A DNA stretch of 54,940 nt from Actinomycetota bacterium (GTDB taxonomy: Bacteria > Actinomycetota > Acidimicrobiia > Acidimicrobiales > Acidimicrobilacustridaceae), in the NCBI GenBank assembly GCA_009700115.1, contig WLMU01000002.1, positions 1-54,940 on the forward strand, read 5' to 3'. Below the pieces are notes generated by a model, which did not search any database, was not told the origin of the DNA, and saw only the letters and a program-made list of their open reading frames with translations. Positions within the stretch are counted from its first letter, which is position 1; each line of letters starts with the position of its first letter. Shown piece after piece: positions 34,842-43,106 of this stretch. Both the position numbers and the translations under genes were made by a program.

Positions 34842-35204
34842 ATGCCTGAAAGCATTCCGATCGCAGTTACTGCGGAACAACTTGATGCGGTGACTTATAA
34901 CGCCGACGGCCTCGTGCCCGCCATCGTGCAAGAAGAAGGCACCGGCAAGGTGTTGATGATGGCGTGGATGAACGCCGATTCATTGCGTCAAACGTTTGAA
35001 ACTGGTCGCACATGGTTCTGGAGTCGTTCGCGCCAGGAGTATTGGTGCAAAGGCGAAACCTCGGGCGATCGTCAATACGTTCGCGAGGCCTATTACGACT
35101 GCGACGGAGACACGTTGCTGTTTGTCGTTGAGCAGGAAGGTAAGGGCGCGTGCCACACCGGCAACTTTTCGTGCTTCTTTACCGCGTTCGGTGAAGGTGA
35201 CTGA
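34842..35204 (+). CDS. hisI: Phosphoribosyl-AMP cyclohydrolase
   Basis: A 120-residue monofunctional HisI, without the HisE domain found fused in enterobacteria. [38 protein letters not shown] and the zinc-binding [11 protein letters not shown] are all present. It opens the purine ring of PR-AMP, the third step of histidine synthesis. It is separated from hisF by the hydrolase and GroES-like genes. trpE begins 2 bases after its stop. hisE and hisG are not in this window. Confidence 0.96.
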   Translation: MPESIPIAVTAEQLDAVTYNADGLVPAIVQEEGTGKVLMMAWMNADSLRQTFETGRTWFWSRSRQEYWCKGETSGDRQYVREAYYDCDGDTLLFVVEQEGKGACHTGNFSCFFTAFGEGD

Positions 35205-35206
35205 TC

Positions 35207-36733
35207 TTGGATATTTCGCCGTCGCGCGATGACTTTCATGCCCTCGCCGCCGATCACAGTGTCGTTCCGGTATGGCGTGAACTTCTCGCTGACCTGATTA
35301 CGCCGGTGGCCGCATTCGCGCGTCTGTGTGGCGATGATCGGCCCGGGTTCTTGTTTGAGTCAGTGGAACATGGCGAACGCTGGAGTCGCTTCTCGTTCGT
35401 CGGACGTAACCCGATCGCCACTCTCGTCTTGCGAGACGGAATTGTGACGGTCGATGGCGATCTTCCCGCGGCGATGCCGCGAGATCAAGGAATCCTGGCT
35501 GCCATCGAATGGTTACTGGCGGCCTATCGGTCCCCATCTCTTGATGCACTCCCGCCCCTGCACGGCGGTGTCGTTGGGTACCTCGGCTACGACGTCGTTC
35601 GCGAGGTTGAAGATCTCGCCGAAACGCCTCATGACGCGACCGGATATCCCGATGCGGTGATGGCCGTTATCGGGCAGTTGGCCGCGTTCGACCATTTCCG
35701 TCAACGAGTCACGCTTATCGACAATGTGCTCGTTCCCTATGGGGCGACAACTGCTGATCTCGATCGTCTCTACGACGAAGCCGCGGTGCGTCTCGAACAA
35801 CTTGCCGCCGACGGAGCCAGTCCTCTGGCCGAACCGATGGTCGATCCGCCTTCACCGTCGCCCGAGCTTCCCGAGGTCACTGGATCGATGACCTATGGCC
35901 AGTGGGAGAGCGCGGTCGATGTCGCAAAGGAACGCATTCTCGACGGCGACATCTTTCAGGTTGTGTTGTCGCAGCGATTCTCTTTTGAACTTGGTGCTGA
36001 CCCATTTGATTTCTACCGTGTACTTCGTCAGGTGAACCCCAGCCCGTACATGTATTTCGTTCGGATGCCTGAATTGAGTCTTGCGGGTTCTTCACCGGAA
36101 CCAATGGTGAAGCTTGTTGACAATCGTGTGATCTCACGTCCGATTGCCGGAACTCGTCGTCGGGGCGCGACCGAAGAAGAAGATCGTCGTCTTGGTGCCG
36201 AATTGCGCGAACACCCCAAAGAGATCGCCGAGCACGTGATGCTCATCGATCTCGCTCGTAACGATGTGGGTCGTGTGGTCGAGTTCGGTACCGAACAGGT
36301 CGACGAAATGATGGTGCTCGAGCGCTACAGCCATGTGATGCACCTCACCTCTCAAGTTTCCGGCGAACTAGCCCACGGCAAGACTCCAATCGACGTGCTC
36401 CGCGCCACGCTTCCTGCGGGCACAGTCTCTGGTGCGCCAAAAATTCGTGCGATGGAGATCATCGACGAACTCGAACCAGTGAAGCGTGGTCCCTACGCAG
36501 GCGTCGTTGGCTACATCGATTTTTCGGGAACGATTGATACTGCGCTTGCAATCCGCACGCTCATGGTCGGAGCCGACGGGATCGCTCATGTGCAGGCAGG
36601 CGCGGGCATCGTTGCCGACAGCGTGGCCGAGCATGAAGATCTCGAATGCCGCAACAAGGCCCGTGGGCTCTTAAGTGCCGTTCATGGAGCCCGCCGGATG
36701 ACGGCTCAACGTCGTGGCGAACCCAACAGCTGA
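35207..36733 (+). CDS. trpE: Anthranilate synthase component I
   Basis: A 508-residue chorismate-using enzyme making anthranilate with the TrpG amidotransferase, which is not in this window. The N-terminal regulatory motif FLFES (LLES in other TrpE) suggests tryptophan feedback inhibition. The catalytic domain shows DIFQVVLSQRF, NPSPYMYF, AGSSPEP, LPAGTVSGAPKIRAMEII and GYIDFSGTIDTALAIRT. It starts at TTG 35207, two bases after hisI, indicating coupled expression of the two pathways. No leader peptide is possible in this arrangement. Confidence 0.95.
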   Translation: MDISPSRDDFHALAADHSVVPVWRELLADLITPVAAFARLCGDDRPGFLFESVEHGERWSRFSFVGRNPIATLVLRDGIVTVDGDLPAAMPRDQGILAAIEWLLAAYRSPSLDALPPLHGGVVGYLGYDVVREVEDLAETPHDATGYPDAVMAVIGQLAAFDHFRQRVTLIDNVLVPYGATTADLDRLYDEAAVRLEQLAADGASPLAEPMVDPPSPSPELPEVTGSMTYGQWESAVDVAKERILDGDIFQVVLSQRFSFELGADPFDFYRVLRQVNPSPYMYFVRMPELSLAGSSPEPMVKLVDNRVISRPIAGTRRRGATEEEDRRLGAELREHPKEIAEHVMLIDLARNDVGRVVEFGTEQVDEMMVLERYSHVMHLTSQVSGELAHGKTPIDVLRATLPAGTVSGAPKIRAMEIIDELEPVKRGPYAGVVGYIDFSGTIDTALAIRTLMVGADGIAHVQAGAGIVADSVAEHEDLECRNKARGLLSAVHGARRMTAQRRGEPNS

Positions 36734-36776
36734 TCTCGCTGGTGCATGTCGCTGTGCTTAGTGCGACACTCGTGCC

Positions 36777-37709
36777 GTGAATGATTCATCGGCCGAAGAG
36801 ATTTCTCGCGACTATCAACTGCTGTGTGGCTCCGGCGGTGACGGAATCGTCGAGCGCGATGTCATTGCCGTGGCGGGGCCGGACTCTGCTCGTTACCTTC
36901 AGGGACAGTTGAGCCAAGACGTCGTTGCCATGGCGGGCGACAGTGCGTTGTCATTTCTTTTGGGTCCGAACGGGAAGGTCGATGCTTGGCTTCGCGTGCA
37001 TCGACTTGATGCCGAGAACTATCTGCTCGAAGTCGATCAGGGTTGGGGCGACGTCGTTGTTACCCGATTGAAGCGGTTCCTGCTTCGCACGAAGGCCACG
37101 ATCGGTGAACCGCAACGCGCTCAACTTGTGCAGCGTCGCTGGAGTTCTGAAACCATTCGTCTCGGTGCCGATGTGATCGGCGACGAACTCGTCGTAGCGC
37201 CGATAGGGCCCAGTGCTGCTGGAGTCGATCTGTTGGTGCTTCATGGTGCCGACACCAATGTTGGGGACCTTGCCGTCGATTCGGTTTCAAGCGAGTCGCT
37301 CGAGCGTTACCGAATCGCCCACGGCGTCCCGCAGATGGGTTCAGAACTCACCGCCGACACCATCCCCGGTGAAGCAGGTGAGTGGGTGATCGACGCTTCG
37401 GTGAGTTTCACGAAGGGTTGCTATACCGGCCAAGAACTTGTCGCTCGAATCGATAGTCGTGGGAACAACGTTCCGCATCCCATTCGATTGCTCGTGCTCG
37501 GTGCCGATGCTGCAGTTGGCGATGAGGTGCTGTTGGACGGGGCAACCGTTGGTGCGCTTACAAGCGTGACTCCCGCGTTGGGCGCTGGACTTCCGGCATT
37601 GGCATTGGCTCGGGTTGGACGTTCGGTCGCGGCTGGTGGCGATGTCACGGTGCAAAGCGGATCAGTAGTGGCGCCGGCTTCGGTCGTCGAGCCTGGTTCT
37701 GTCCGTTGA
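36777..37709 (+). CDS. ygfZ: YgfZ-family folate-binding protein
   Basis: A 310-residue protein of the YgfZ/GcvT-like family, involved in maintaining certain iron-sulphur enzymes. The signature KGCYTGQELVARIDSRGNN near residue 215 contains the conserved reactive Cys. QGQLSQDV near residue 42 and LGPNGKVDAWLRV follow the family N-terminal pattern. GTG 36777 begins 43 bases after trpE; GACACT lies 6 bases before it and fits the leaderless pattern weakly. Confidence 0.9.
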   Translation: MNDSSAEEISRDYQLLCGSGGDGIVERDVIAVAGPDSARYLQGQLSQDVVAMAGDSALSFLLGPNGKVDAWLRVHRLDAENYLLEVDQGWGDVVVTRLKRFLLRTKATIGEPQRAQLVQRRWSSETIRLGADVIGDELVVAPIGPSAAGVDLLVLHGADTNVGDLAVDSVSSESLERYRIAHGVPQMGSELTADTIPGEAGEWVIDASVSFTKGCYTGQELVARIDSRGNNVPHPIRLLVLGADAAVGDEVLLDGATVGALTSVTPALGAGLPALALARVGRSVAAGGDVTVQSGSVVAPASVVEPGSVR

Positions 37710-37718
37710 GTTCTCGCT

Positions 37719-38261
37719 ATGTCTGAGTCGTTCTATGAACGGTTGGGAGTCTTGCCATCGGCGACCCCTGATCAGATCCGTCGTGCGTATTTGCAACTGG
37801 CGCGAGTCCATCATCCTGATTTCCACACCGACGAGGTTGCGCGTCAAGCGAACGAGCGCGAGATGCAGTCGATCAATGAGGCGTGGGCCGTCTTGGGCGA
37901 TCCGGAACGCAGGCGAGCCCATGACGAAATCATGCGGCTGACGATTGACGATTCAGCGTCTGTTGGTGTCACAACTCCTGGCCGCTATGACTTCGTTCCT
38001 TACGATGACGGCGATGACGAAATCGATTTCCGACTGCTAGATGACGTCGGGGTGGAAGGCACGCACGTCGAGCGTTCATTGCAGATGGCCCCGATTCTTT
38101 GTCTGCTCGGCGGAATCGTTGGCGTCGTCCTTGGCGTCATCGTGAATCTCCCGTTCCTGATTGCGGTGGGGATTGTGGGGCTCGTTCTGGCCGCTCTTGG
38201 ATTCCTGGCGGCTCCTTTCGTTGCGCTTTCTCGAAGTCTGCGGGCTGAGCGAGAGCAGTAA
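37719..38261 (+). CDS. J-domain protein with two membrane segments
   Basis: A 180-residue protein. The J-domain is at residues ~4-68 (YERLGVLPSATPDQIRRAY, then VHHPDFHTD with the HPD motif, and AWAVLGDPERRRAHDEI). After an acidic linker, two hydrophobic helices (about residues 128-147 and 150-170) suggest membrane anchoring with the J-domain in the cytoplasm, so it likely recruits DnaK to the membrane. There is no zinc-finger domain, so it is not DnaJ itself. It follows ygfZ by 9 bases. Confidence 0.88.
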   Translation: MSESFYERLGVLPSATPDQIRRAYLQLARVHHPDFHTDEVARQANEREMQSINEAWAVLGDPERRRAHDEIMRLTIDDSASVGVTTPGRYDFVPYDDGDDEIDFRLLDDVGVEGTHVERSLQMAPILCLLGGIVGVVLGVIVNLPFLIAVGIVGLVLAALGFLAAPFVALSRSLRAEREQ

Positions 38262-38284
38262 ACGGTCGCCTAAGGTTTGCGACC

Positions 38285-38599
38285 ATGACTCAGACTTCGC
38301 TGTTCGTAAAAATGGTGTTCCAGCCCGGCAAGCGCGACGAAGGTGTGGCTGCTCTCGAGACGATGCTCCCGGTTGTTGCCGGCGAGCCGGGGACGCTCGT
38401 GTACTCCTTCCATCGTGATGCTGGCGATGAAAATGCCGTTTGGATCTTCGAGCTGTATTCCGATGGCGACGCACTCGGTGTTCACGGTGGGTCCGATGCC
38501 ATGAAGGAATTGTTCGGAACTCTCGGCGGGCTTATGGCCGAACCGCCGATGATGGTCATGTCGACGCCGACCGGTAACGCAAAGGGTCTTCCAAACTGA
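38285..38599 (+). CDS. ABM-domain (quinol/antibiotic monooxygenase-type) protein
   Basis: A 104-residue ferredoxin-like-fold protein of the antibiotic biosynthesis monooxygenase family (YgiN-like). VKMVFQPGKRDEGVAALE, EPGTLVYSFHRD, VWIFELYSDGDAL and HGGSDAMKEL are typical. Members are cofactor-free oxygenases or have no enzyme activity; function here is open. A -10-like TAAGGT lies 8 bases before ATG 38285. Its stop overlaps the proposed CTG start of trpC. Confidence 0.85.
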   Translation: MTQTSLFVKMVFQPGKRDEGVAALETMLPVVAGEPGTLVYSFHRDAGDENAVWIFELYSDGDALGVHGGSDAMKELFGTLGGLMAEPPMMVMSTPTGNAKGLPN

Positions 38600-39390
38600 C
38601 CACCTATCTTGACCGCATTCTTGAGGCGCACCGCGAGGCTGCGTCTCGCGACGATCGCCCGTTCGACGAACTCGTCGAGCGGGCGATGTCCATCGCGCCA
38701 GCGCGTGGTTTTCGAGATGCACTCGAAGCGGTTGCTGCTTCGGGCGACCTCGCGGTGATCTCAGAAATCAAACGTCGTTCGCCCTCGAAAGGTGAACTCG
38801 CTCCAGGTCTCGATCCAGTAGCGATTGCTCGTCAGTATGAAGCCGGAGGTGCCGCGTGTCTGTCGGTACTTACCGATGTCGATTTCTTTGGTGGATCGGT
38901 CGACGACCTTGTTGCCGCTCGCGCTGCGTGCGCACTCCCGGTCTTGCGTAAGGACTTCACCGTCAGTGCCCGCGACGTGTGTGATGCACGAATTATGGGC
39001 GCCGATTGCGTGCTGTTAATCGCAGCGGCTCTCGACCAAGCCGAGCTCGAATCATTTCTGAAATTGGCACATGCGATCGGCTTCGATGCGCTCGTCGAGA
39101 TTCATGACGAAGCCGAGCTTGAACGAGCGATTGTTGCCGGGGCCGACCTCATCGGTGTGAATCAACGAGATCTCGTGACTTTCGCTGTCGATACCGAACG
39201 CGCCGTTCGCATGGCTCCGCAGATGCCGGAAGGTGTCGTGAAAGTTGCCGAGTCGGGGATCACGGGCGCTGGCGATGCAGCGTTACTGGCTGCTGCTGGC
39301 TACCACGCTGTCCTCGTGGGGGAGCATCTGGTCACATCGGGTGACCCCGAAGCTGGCGTCGCTGCGCTCCGGGGCGCTCGTCGCCTCTAG
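38596..39390 (+). CDS. trpC: Indole-3-glycerol phosphate synthase, apparent CTG start
   Basis: A (beta/alpha)8 barrel closing the pyrrole ring in tryptophan synthesis. EIKRRSPSKGEL (catalytic Lys), LPVLRKDFTV, ALVEIHDEAEL, IGVNQRDL and VAESGIT are family motifs. The first ATG (38686) would cut off the conserved N-terminal helix. Upstream in frame I read TYLDRILEAHREAA and RDDRPFDELVERA, which match IGPS N-termini; the only start-like codon is CTG 38596, overlapping the previous stop as CTGA. An in-frame TAA at 38575 blocks earlier starts. From CTG the protein is 264 residues, the normal size. Confidence 0.9.
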   Translation: MTTYLDRILEAHREAASRDDRPFDELVERAMSIAPARGFRDALEAVAASGDLAVISEIKRRSPSKGELAPGLDPVAIARQYEAGGAACLSVLTDVDFFGGSVDDLVAARAACALPVLRKDFTVSARDVCDARIMGADCVLLIAAALDQAELESFLKLAHAIGFDALVEIHDEAELERAIVAGADLIGVNQRDLVTFAVDTERAVRMAPQMPEGVVKVAESGITGAGDAALLAAAGYHAVLVGEHLVTSGDPEAGVAALRGARRL

Positions 39391-39435
39391 GCATGCTGTT
39401 GTAAATCTCGCTTCAGCCAGGATCTGCGCTGCCGC

Positions 39436-39441
39436 TAGCGT
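39436..39441 (+). promoter_or_regulatory. Putative -10 box (TAGCGT) for trpF
   Basis: TAGCGT ends 6 bases before GTG 39448, identical in sequence and spacing to the hisI box. It lies in a 57-base gap after trpC. Confidence 0.5.
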
Positions 39442-39447
39442 CAAAGC

Positions 39448-40080
39448 GTGTTCATCAAGATCTGTGGAACAACCAACGCCAACGATGCACTGCTTGCGGT
39501 GTCGCTCGGCGCTGACGCGATTGGGTTCGTCTTCGCTGAGTCGAAGCGTCAGGTCGATGCCGAAACCGTTGCTGCGATCGTTTCGCAGTTGCCTGCTCAA
39601 ACACTGACGATCGGTGTCTTTCGTAACGAGACGGCAGAACACATTTCCGAGATCGTGAAAGTGACCGGGCTTCAAGGCGTGCAACTGCACGGAACCGAGG
39701 GCCCCGAGGTCGCTGAAGCGCTTCGCGCAGTCGTTCCCTTTCTTGTCCAGGTTTTTACCGTTGACGATCCCCGGCTTGAACGGCTCGATGACTACCCAAT
39801 CGACGTGGTGCTGCTTGACTCCCCGACACCTGGTTCGGGCGAGACCTTCGACTGGTCAAAAGTCACCGATCTCCAAGACCAACGTCGAGTGATCCTCGCT
39901 GGCGGATTGAACCCAGCCAATGTGGCCGACGCCATTGAGCGTGTTCGCCCTTGGGGGGTCGACGTTGTCAGCGGAGTCGAGGCCTCCGCGGGTCAGAAAG
40001 ATCCTGAAGCACTGGCCGCCTTCATCACTGTTGCGCGAGATGCGCTTTCCGAGTTCTCTCACGACCCGGGCCCGGCCTAG
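39448..40080 (+). CDS. trpF: Phosphoribosylanthranilate isomerase
   Basis: A 210-residue (beta/alpha)8 barrel. [14 protein letters not shown] carries the catalytic Cys, [15 protein letters not shown] the catalytic Asp region, with [17 protein letters not shown] and [15 protein letters not shown] as further signatures. Many actinomycetes lack trpF and use the dual-function PriA, so its presence here is notable. GTG 39448 has a -10-like box at 6 bases. Its stop TAG forms part of the trpB -10-like box. Confidence 0.95.
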   Translation: MFIKICGTTNANDALLAVSLGADAIGFVFAESKRQVDAETVAAIVSQLPAQTLTIGVFRNETAEHISEIVKVTGLQGVQLHGTEGPEVAEALRAVVPFLVQVFTVDDPRLERLDDYPIDVVLLDSPTPGSGETFDWSKVTDLQDQRRVILAGGLNPANVADAIERVRPWGVDVVSGVEASAGQKDPEALAAFITVARDALSEFSHDPGPA

Positions 40081-40083
40081 CCT
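40078..40083 (+). promoter_or_regulatory. Putative -10 box (TAGCCT) for trpB, overlapping the trpF stop
   Basis: TAGCCT ends 7 bases before ATG 40091; its first three bases are the trpF stop codon. Permits separate transcription of trpBA. Confidence 0.4.
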
Positions 40084-40090
40084 CACCGTT

Positions 40091-41248
40091 ATGTCGTTAT
40101 CCGAACCATCAGCGAGCGGTCGATTCGGAGAGTTCGGGGGCCGATATGTGCCCGAGACTCTGGTGCCGGCCTGTCAGGAACTCGAAGCCGCATTCCGTGA
40201 CGCATGGGCCGACCAAACCTTTCGTGACGAACTCGATGCATTGCTCGCCGATTACGCCGGGCGGCCATCGCCAATTACCGAGTGTCACCGGTTGTCGGAA
40301 GAACTTGGTGTTCGCGTTCTTCTTAAGCGCGAAGACCTGAACCACACCGGATCGCACAAGATCAACAACGTTCTTGGTCAAGCGCTTCTCGCGAAGCGCA
40401 TGGGGAAGACTCGTTTGGTCGCCGAAACTGGCGCCGGTCAGCACGGTGTTGCCTCGGCAACCGCTGCAGCCCTCATGGGCATGGAATGCAAAGTCTTCAT
40501 GGGTGAAGTCGACATGGAGCGTCAAGCCCTCAATGTTTTTCGCATGAAACTTCTTGGCGCAGAAGTAGTTCCGGCCATGTCGGGCTCGCGAACGCTGAAA
40601 GACGCAGTAAACGAAGCCATGCGCGATTGGGTCGCCACGGTTGAGAACACCCATTACTGCCTTGGTTCTGTAATGGGCCCCCATCCATACCCATGGATGG
40701 TGCGTGAATTCCACACCGTGATCGGGAAAGAATCTCGCGAGCAATGCGCGAAGTTGCTCGAGAATGAAATTCCCGATGTCGTCACTGCATGTGTGGGCGG
40801 TGGTTCAAATGCCATCGGTATTTTCAGTGGTTTTGCCGACACAACCGCCGAGCTCGTTGGCGTTGAACCGGCAGGCGGCGCAGCAGTTGGGCGCGGTGTG
40901 CCCGGAGTTGTTCATGGCATGAAGAGCTACCTCATGCAGGACGAATTCGGACAGGTGCAAGAGGCGCACTCCATTTCCGCTGGTCTCGATTACCCCGGCG
41001 TTGGCCCCGAACACTCACACCTGTCATCAATCGGTCGTGCCCGATACGAGCAGGTCACTGATGCTGAAGTCATCGAGGCATTTCAGCTTTTGAGCCGCAC
41101 CGAAGGAATCATCCCTGCGCTTGAACCAGCGCATGCCCTGGCATGGGTGATCCGTGATCGGGCCAAGCTCGCAGGAAAGACCGTTCTTCTCAACATGTCT
41201 GGGCGCGGCGATAAAGACGTTGCCCAGATGATGGAAATTCTCGGATGA
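40091..41248 (+). CDS. trpB: Tryptophan synthase beta chain
   Basis: A 385-residue PLP enzyme that condenses indole with serine. [18 protein letters not shown] at the N-terminus, the PLP lysine in [24 protein letters not shown], and the phosphate-binding loop GGGSNAIG are all present; [16 protein letters not shown] is the conserved TrpB1 motif. ATG 40091 gives the normal N-terminus. Overlaps trpA by 4 bases (ATGA). Confidence 0.97.
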   Translation: MSLSEPSASGRFGEFGGRYVPETLVPACQELEAAFRDAWADQTFRDELDALLADYAGRPSPITECHRLSEELGVRVLLKREDLNHTGSHKINNVLGQALLAKRMGKTRLVAETGAGQHGVASATAAALMGMECKVFMGEVDMERQALNVFRMKLLGAEVVPAMSGSRTLKDAVNEAMRDWVATVENTHYCLGSVMGPHPYPWMVREFHTVIGKESREQCAKLLENEIPDVVTACVGGGSNAIGIFSGFADTTAELVGVEPAGGAAVGRGVPGVVHGMKSYLMQDEFGQVQEAHSISAGLDYPGVGPEHSHLSSIGRARYEQVTDAEVIEAFQLLSRTEGIIPALEPAHALAWVIRDRAKLAGKTVLLNMSGRGDKDVAQMMEILG

Positions 41249-42075
41249 GCGCATCGCTGGCCGACGAAGGTCTCGTCATTCCCGACGCGCCTGCGGAACC
41301 AGGCGAGTTTGAAAGTGCTCTTCGGGCACTTCGAGGTAGTGGTCGCAAATTGTTGGTTGCTTACGTCACGGGCGGCCTGCACGATGAATGGCCCGATGTC
41401 GTGCGTGCCGTTGCTGATGCAGGTGCTGATGCAATCGAAATAGGAATTCCATTCTCCGATCCGGTAATGGACGGCCCGATCATCCAAGAAGCCAGTGAAC
41501 TGGCATTGCGCGATGGAGCGTCACCGGTCACGGTGCTCGACACCTTGCGCACGGTCGATGCCGGTGTGCCCCTAGCGGTGATGACCTATTACAACCTTGC
41601 GTTCCACATGGGTCACGAGCGATTCGCGTCGTCGTTGTACGAAGCTGGCGTGCGCGCGGCGATTCTGCCCGATCTCCCGCTTGAAGAAGTTGGTCCTTGG
41701 GCCACCGCCGCCGATCCTGCAGGAATCGAAACGGTGATGCTCGCCGCACCAACGGCACCCGACGAACGTCTTCCGCGAGTCGTCGCACGTTCCCGAGGAT
41801 TTGTCTACGCCGTTGGACTTCTCGGAGTCACCGGCGAGCGCGATGCGCTTGCCGCGTCTTCGCTCGTGATTGCTCGACGCCTGAAAGCCATCACTGACAA
41901 ACCCGTTCTGGTTGGTGTCGGTGTCTCGAATGCACAGCAGGCCGCTGAAGTGAGCCAGGTTGCTGACGGGTGTGTGATTGGTTCGGCGCTAATGCGCCGC
42001 GTCGTCGCTGGAGAAGGACCTGCAGGCGCTGGTGCCTTCATCGCTGAAGTACGCGCTGCCCTCGACGCGTCATGA
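41245..42075 (+). CDS. trpA: Tryptophan synthase alpha chain
   Basis: A 276-residue (beta/alpha)8 barrel that cleaves indole-3-glycerol phosphate and channels indole to TrpB. Catalytic Glu and Asp are in [19 protein letters not shown]; also LPDLPLEE and the loop LLGVTGERD. The N-terminus is ~20 residues longer than average before the barrel. ATG 41245 overlaps trpB, and its own stop overlaps the globin gene by 4 bases. Confidence 0.96.
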   Translation: MSASLADEGLVIPDAPAEPGEFESALRALRGSGRKLLVAYVTGGLHDEWPDVVRAVADAGADAIEIGIPFSDPVMDGPIIQEASELALRDGASPVTVLDTLRTVDAGVPLAVMTYYNLAFHMGHERFASSLYEAGVRAAILPDLPLEEVGPWATAADPAGIETVMLAAPTAPDERLPRVVARSRGFVYAVGLLGVTGERDALAASSLVIARRLKAITDKPVLVGVGVSNAQQAAEVSQVADGCVIGSALMRRVVAGEGPAGAGAFIAEVRAALDAS

Positions 42076-42500
42076 GCCAGGACGGCGCCGAGAACGAACG
42101 GCGCAGGATTCCGCTCGAACAACCGCTCTACGACCGAGTCGATCCCGAGTTCTTCACCCGACTCGTCGACCGTTTCTACGACGCGGTGCTCGTCGACCCG
42201 GTTCTGGCGCCGCTCTATCCGCCCGAAGACCTCGAAGGAGCTCGTGAGCGCTTGCGGTTGTTCCTCACGCAGTTCTGGGGCGGCCCGCAGACCTATAGCG
42301 ACCAGCGAGGCCACCCTCGCCTTCGTATGCGCCATGCGCCCTTTGTGATTGGCGAGGTCCAGCGTGAGGCCTGGTTTCGTCTCATGTCCAACGCCGTGGG
42401 CGCTGAGGTCGAAGCAGGGGCGCTGAGCGAACAGGACGAAGCCGCAATGCTGGCCTATTTCGACCATTCCGCCCGTTTTATGATGAATAGTGAGCAGTGA
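42072..42500 (+). CDS. Group II truncated haemoglobin (GlbO-like)
   Basis: A 142-residue 2-on-2 globin. DPVLAPLYPPEDLEGARERLRLFL and FWGGPQTYSDQRGHPRLRMRHAPF are highly typical of GlbO/trHbN-II of actinomycetes; the His in RMRHAPF is the proximal haem ligand. These proteins bind oxygen or detoxify nitric oxide and peroxide. ATG 42072 overlaps the trpA stop, so it appears to be the last gene of the trp operon, although it has no known role there. Confidence 0.93.
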   Translation: MSQDGAENERRRIPLEQPLYDRVDPEFFTRLVDRFYDAVLVDPVLAPLYPPEDLEGARERLRLFLTQFWGGPQTYSDQRGHPRLRMRHAPFVIGEVQREAWFRLMSNAVGAEVEAGALSEQDEAAMLAYFDHSARFMMNSEQ

Positions 42501-42539
42501 CAACCGTCTCATTTGCGTCTCTGACCTGCACTGATTCAA

Positions 42540-42545
42540 TAGTCT
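42540..42545 (+). promoter_or_regulatory. Putative -10 box (TAGTCT) upstream of HU leader
   Basis: TAGTCT ends 8 bases before an ATG at 42554 that opens a small frame ending at the HU start. It is the only good -10 candidate in the 208-base gap before HU. Confidence 0.4.
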
Positions 42546-42553
42546 GCATAGTC

Positions 42554-42712
42554 ATGCAACGAATTCCGCGGCCATCCACCATTTTCGGTGGTGGGGCCGC
42601 AATGCTTTGTCCCTATCGGGCGGTCCTGCCCGAGTTCGAAGGCAGTCGGGGGCCGACCCGGTTGTCAATCCGTGCCGGGCCGTCAGGCTGGGCCAACAGG
42701 AGGAAGTCATGA
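42554..42712 (+). CDS. Possible small ORF in the HU leader, coupled to HU
   Basis: From ATG 42554 a 52-codon frame (starts MQRIPRPSTIFGGG) ends in a TGA that overlaps the HU ATG as ATGA. A -10-like TAGTCT is 8 bases upstream, so it could be translated leaderless. The same frame extends back to a GTG at 42497 overlapping the globin stop. Against it: codon choice is rich in CGG, AGG and GGG, unlike the neighbours, and the RNA contains small hairpins (e.g. 42571-42590), so it may be only a structured leader. Unknown family. Confidence 0.3.
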   Translation: MQRIPRPSTIFGGGAAMLCPYRAVLPEFEGSRGPTRLSIRAGPSGWANRRKS

Positions 42713-42993
42713 CCAAGAGCGAACTTATCGCCGAGATCTCGAACCGGACGGGCCAGACAAAGGCCGACGTCGAGAAGACAATGAAGTCATTCGAAGAGAT
42801 TGCCCACGAGGTTGTGGCCAAGGGTGGAGAGAAGCTCACCCTTCCTGGCTTCATCAGCTTCGAACAGACCCACCGCAAGGCTCGTACCGCTCGCAACCCG
42901 CAGACCGGTGCAACCATTCAGGTTCCCGCCACCAACGCCGCCAAGGTGTCGGCTGGCGCAAAGCTCAAGGCATCAGCAAAGGCTGGCGTCTGA
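42709..42993 (+). CDS. hup: HU-family DNA-binding protein
   Basis: A 94-residue nucleoid protein. MTKSELIAEISNRTGQTKADVEK, then GEKLTLPGFISFEQ and ARTARNPQTGATIQVPATN (DNA-binding arms) and a short Ala/Lys tail ending in KASAKAGV. It lacks the long Lys/Ala/Pro tail of mycobacterial HU; interestingly such a tail occurs in the DksA-like protein at the left edge. Strong Shine-Dalgarno AGGAGG 5-6 bases before ATG 42709. Followed by a strong terminator, so it is expressed as a short, probably abundant transcript. Confidence 0.96.
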   Translation: MTKSELIAEISNRTGQTKADVEKTMKSFEEIAHEVVAKGGEKLTLPGFISFEQTHRKARTARNPQTGATIQVPATNAAKVSAGAKLKASAKAGV

Positions 42994-43018
42994 GTCTTCT
43001 GCGACTCAAGAAGTTGAA

Positions 43019-43054
43019 AGGAGGAGCGCGGAAGCGCTCCTCCTTTTTCGTTTT
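43019..43054 (+). terminator. Strong intrinsic terminator after HU gene
   Basis: A perfect 11-pair stem (43019-43029 with 43034-43044), loop GGAA, followed by TTTTCGTTTT. 25 bases after the HU stop. Confidence 0.93.
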
Positions 43055-43094
43055 GCCACAGTGCGGTTCTTGGTCCCAAGCGATGCGCGCCCGC

Positions 43095-43100
43095 TAGTTT
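43095..43100 (+). promoter_or_regulatory. Putative -10 box (TAGTTT) for the peroxiredoxin-fabZ-ogt unit
   Basis: TAGTTT ends 6 bases before ATG 43107, after the HU terminator. Confidence 0.45.
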
Positions 43101-43106
43101 CAACTC

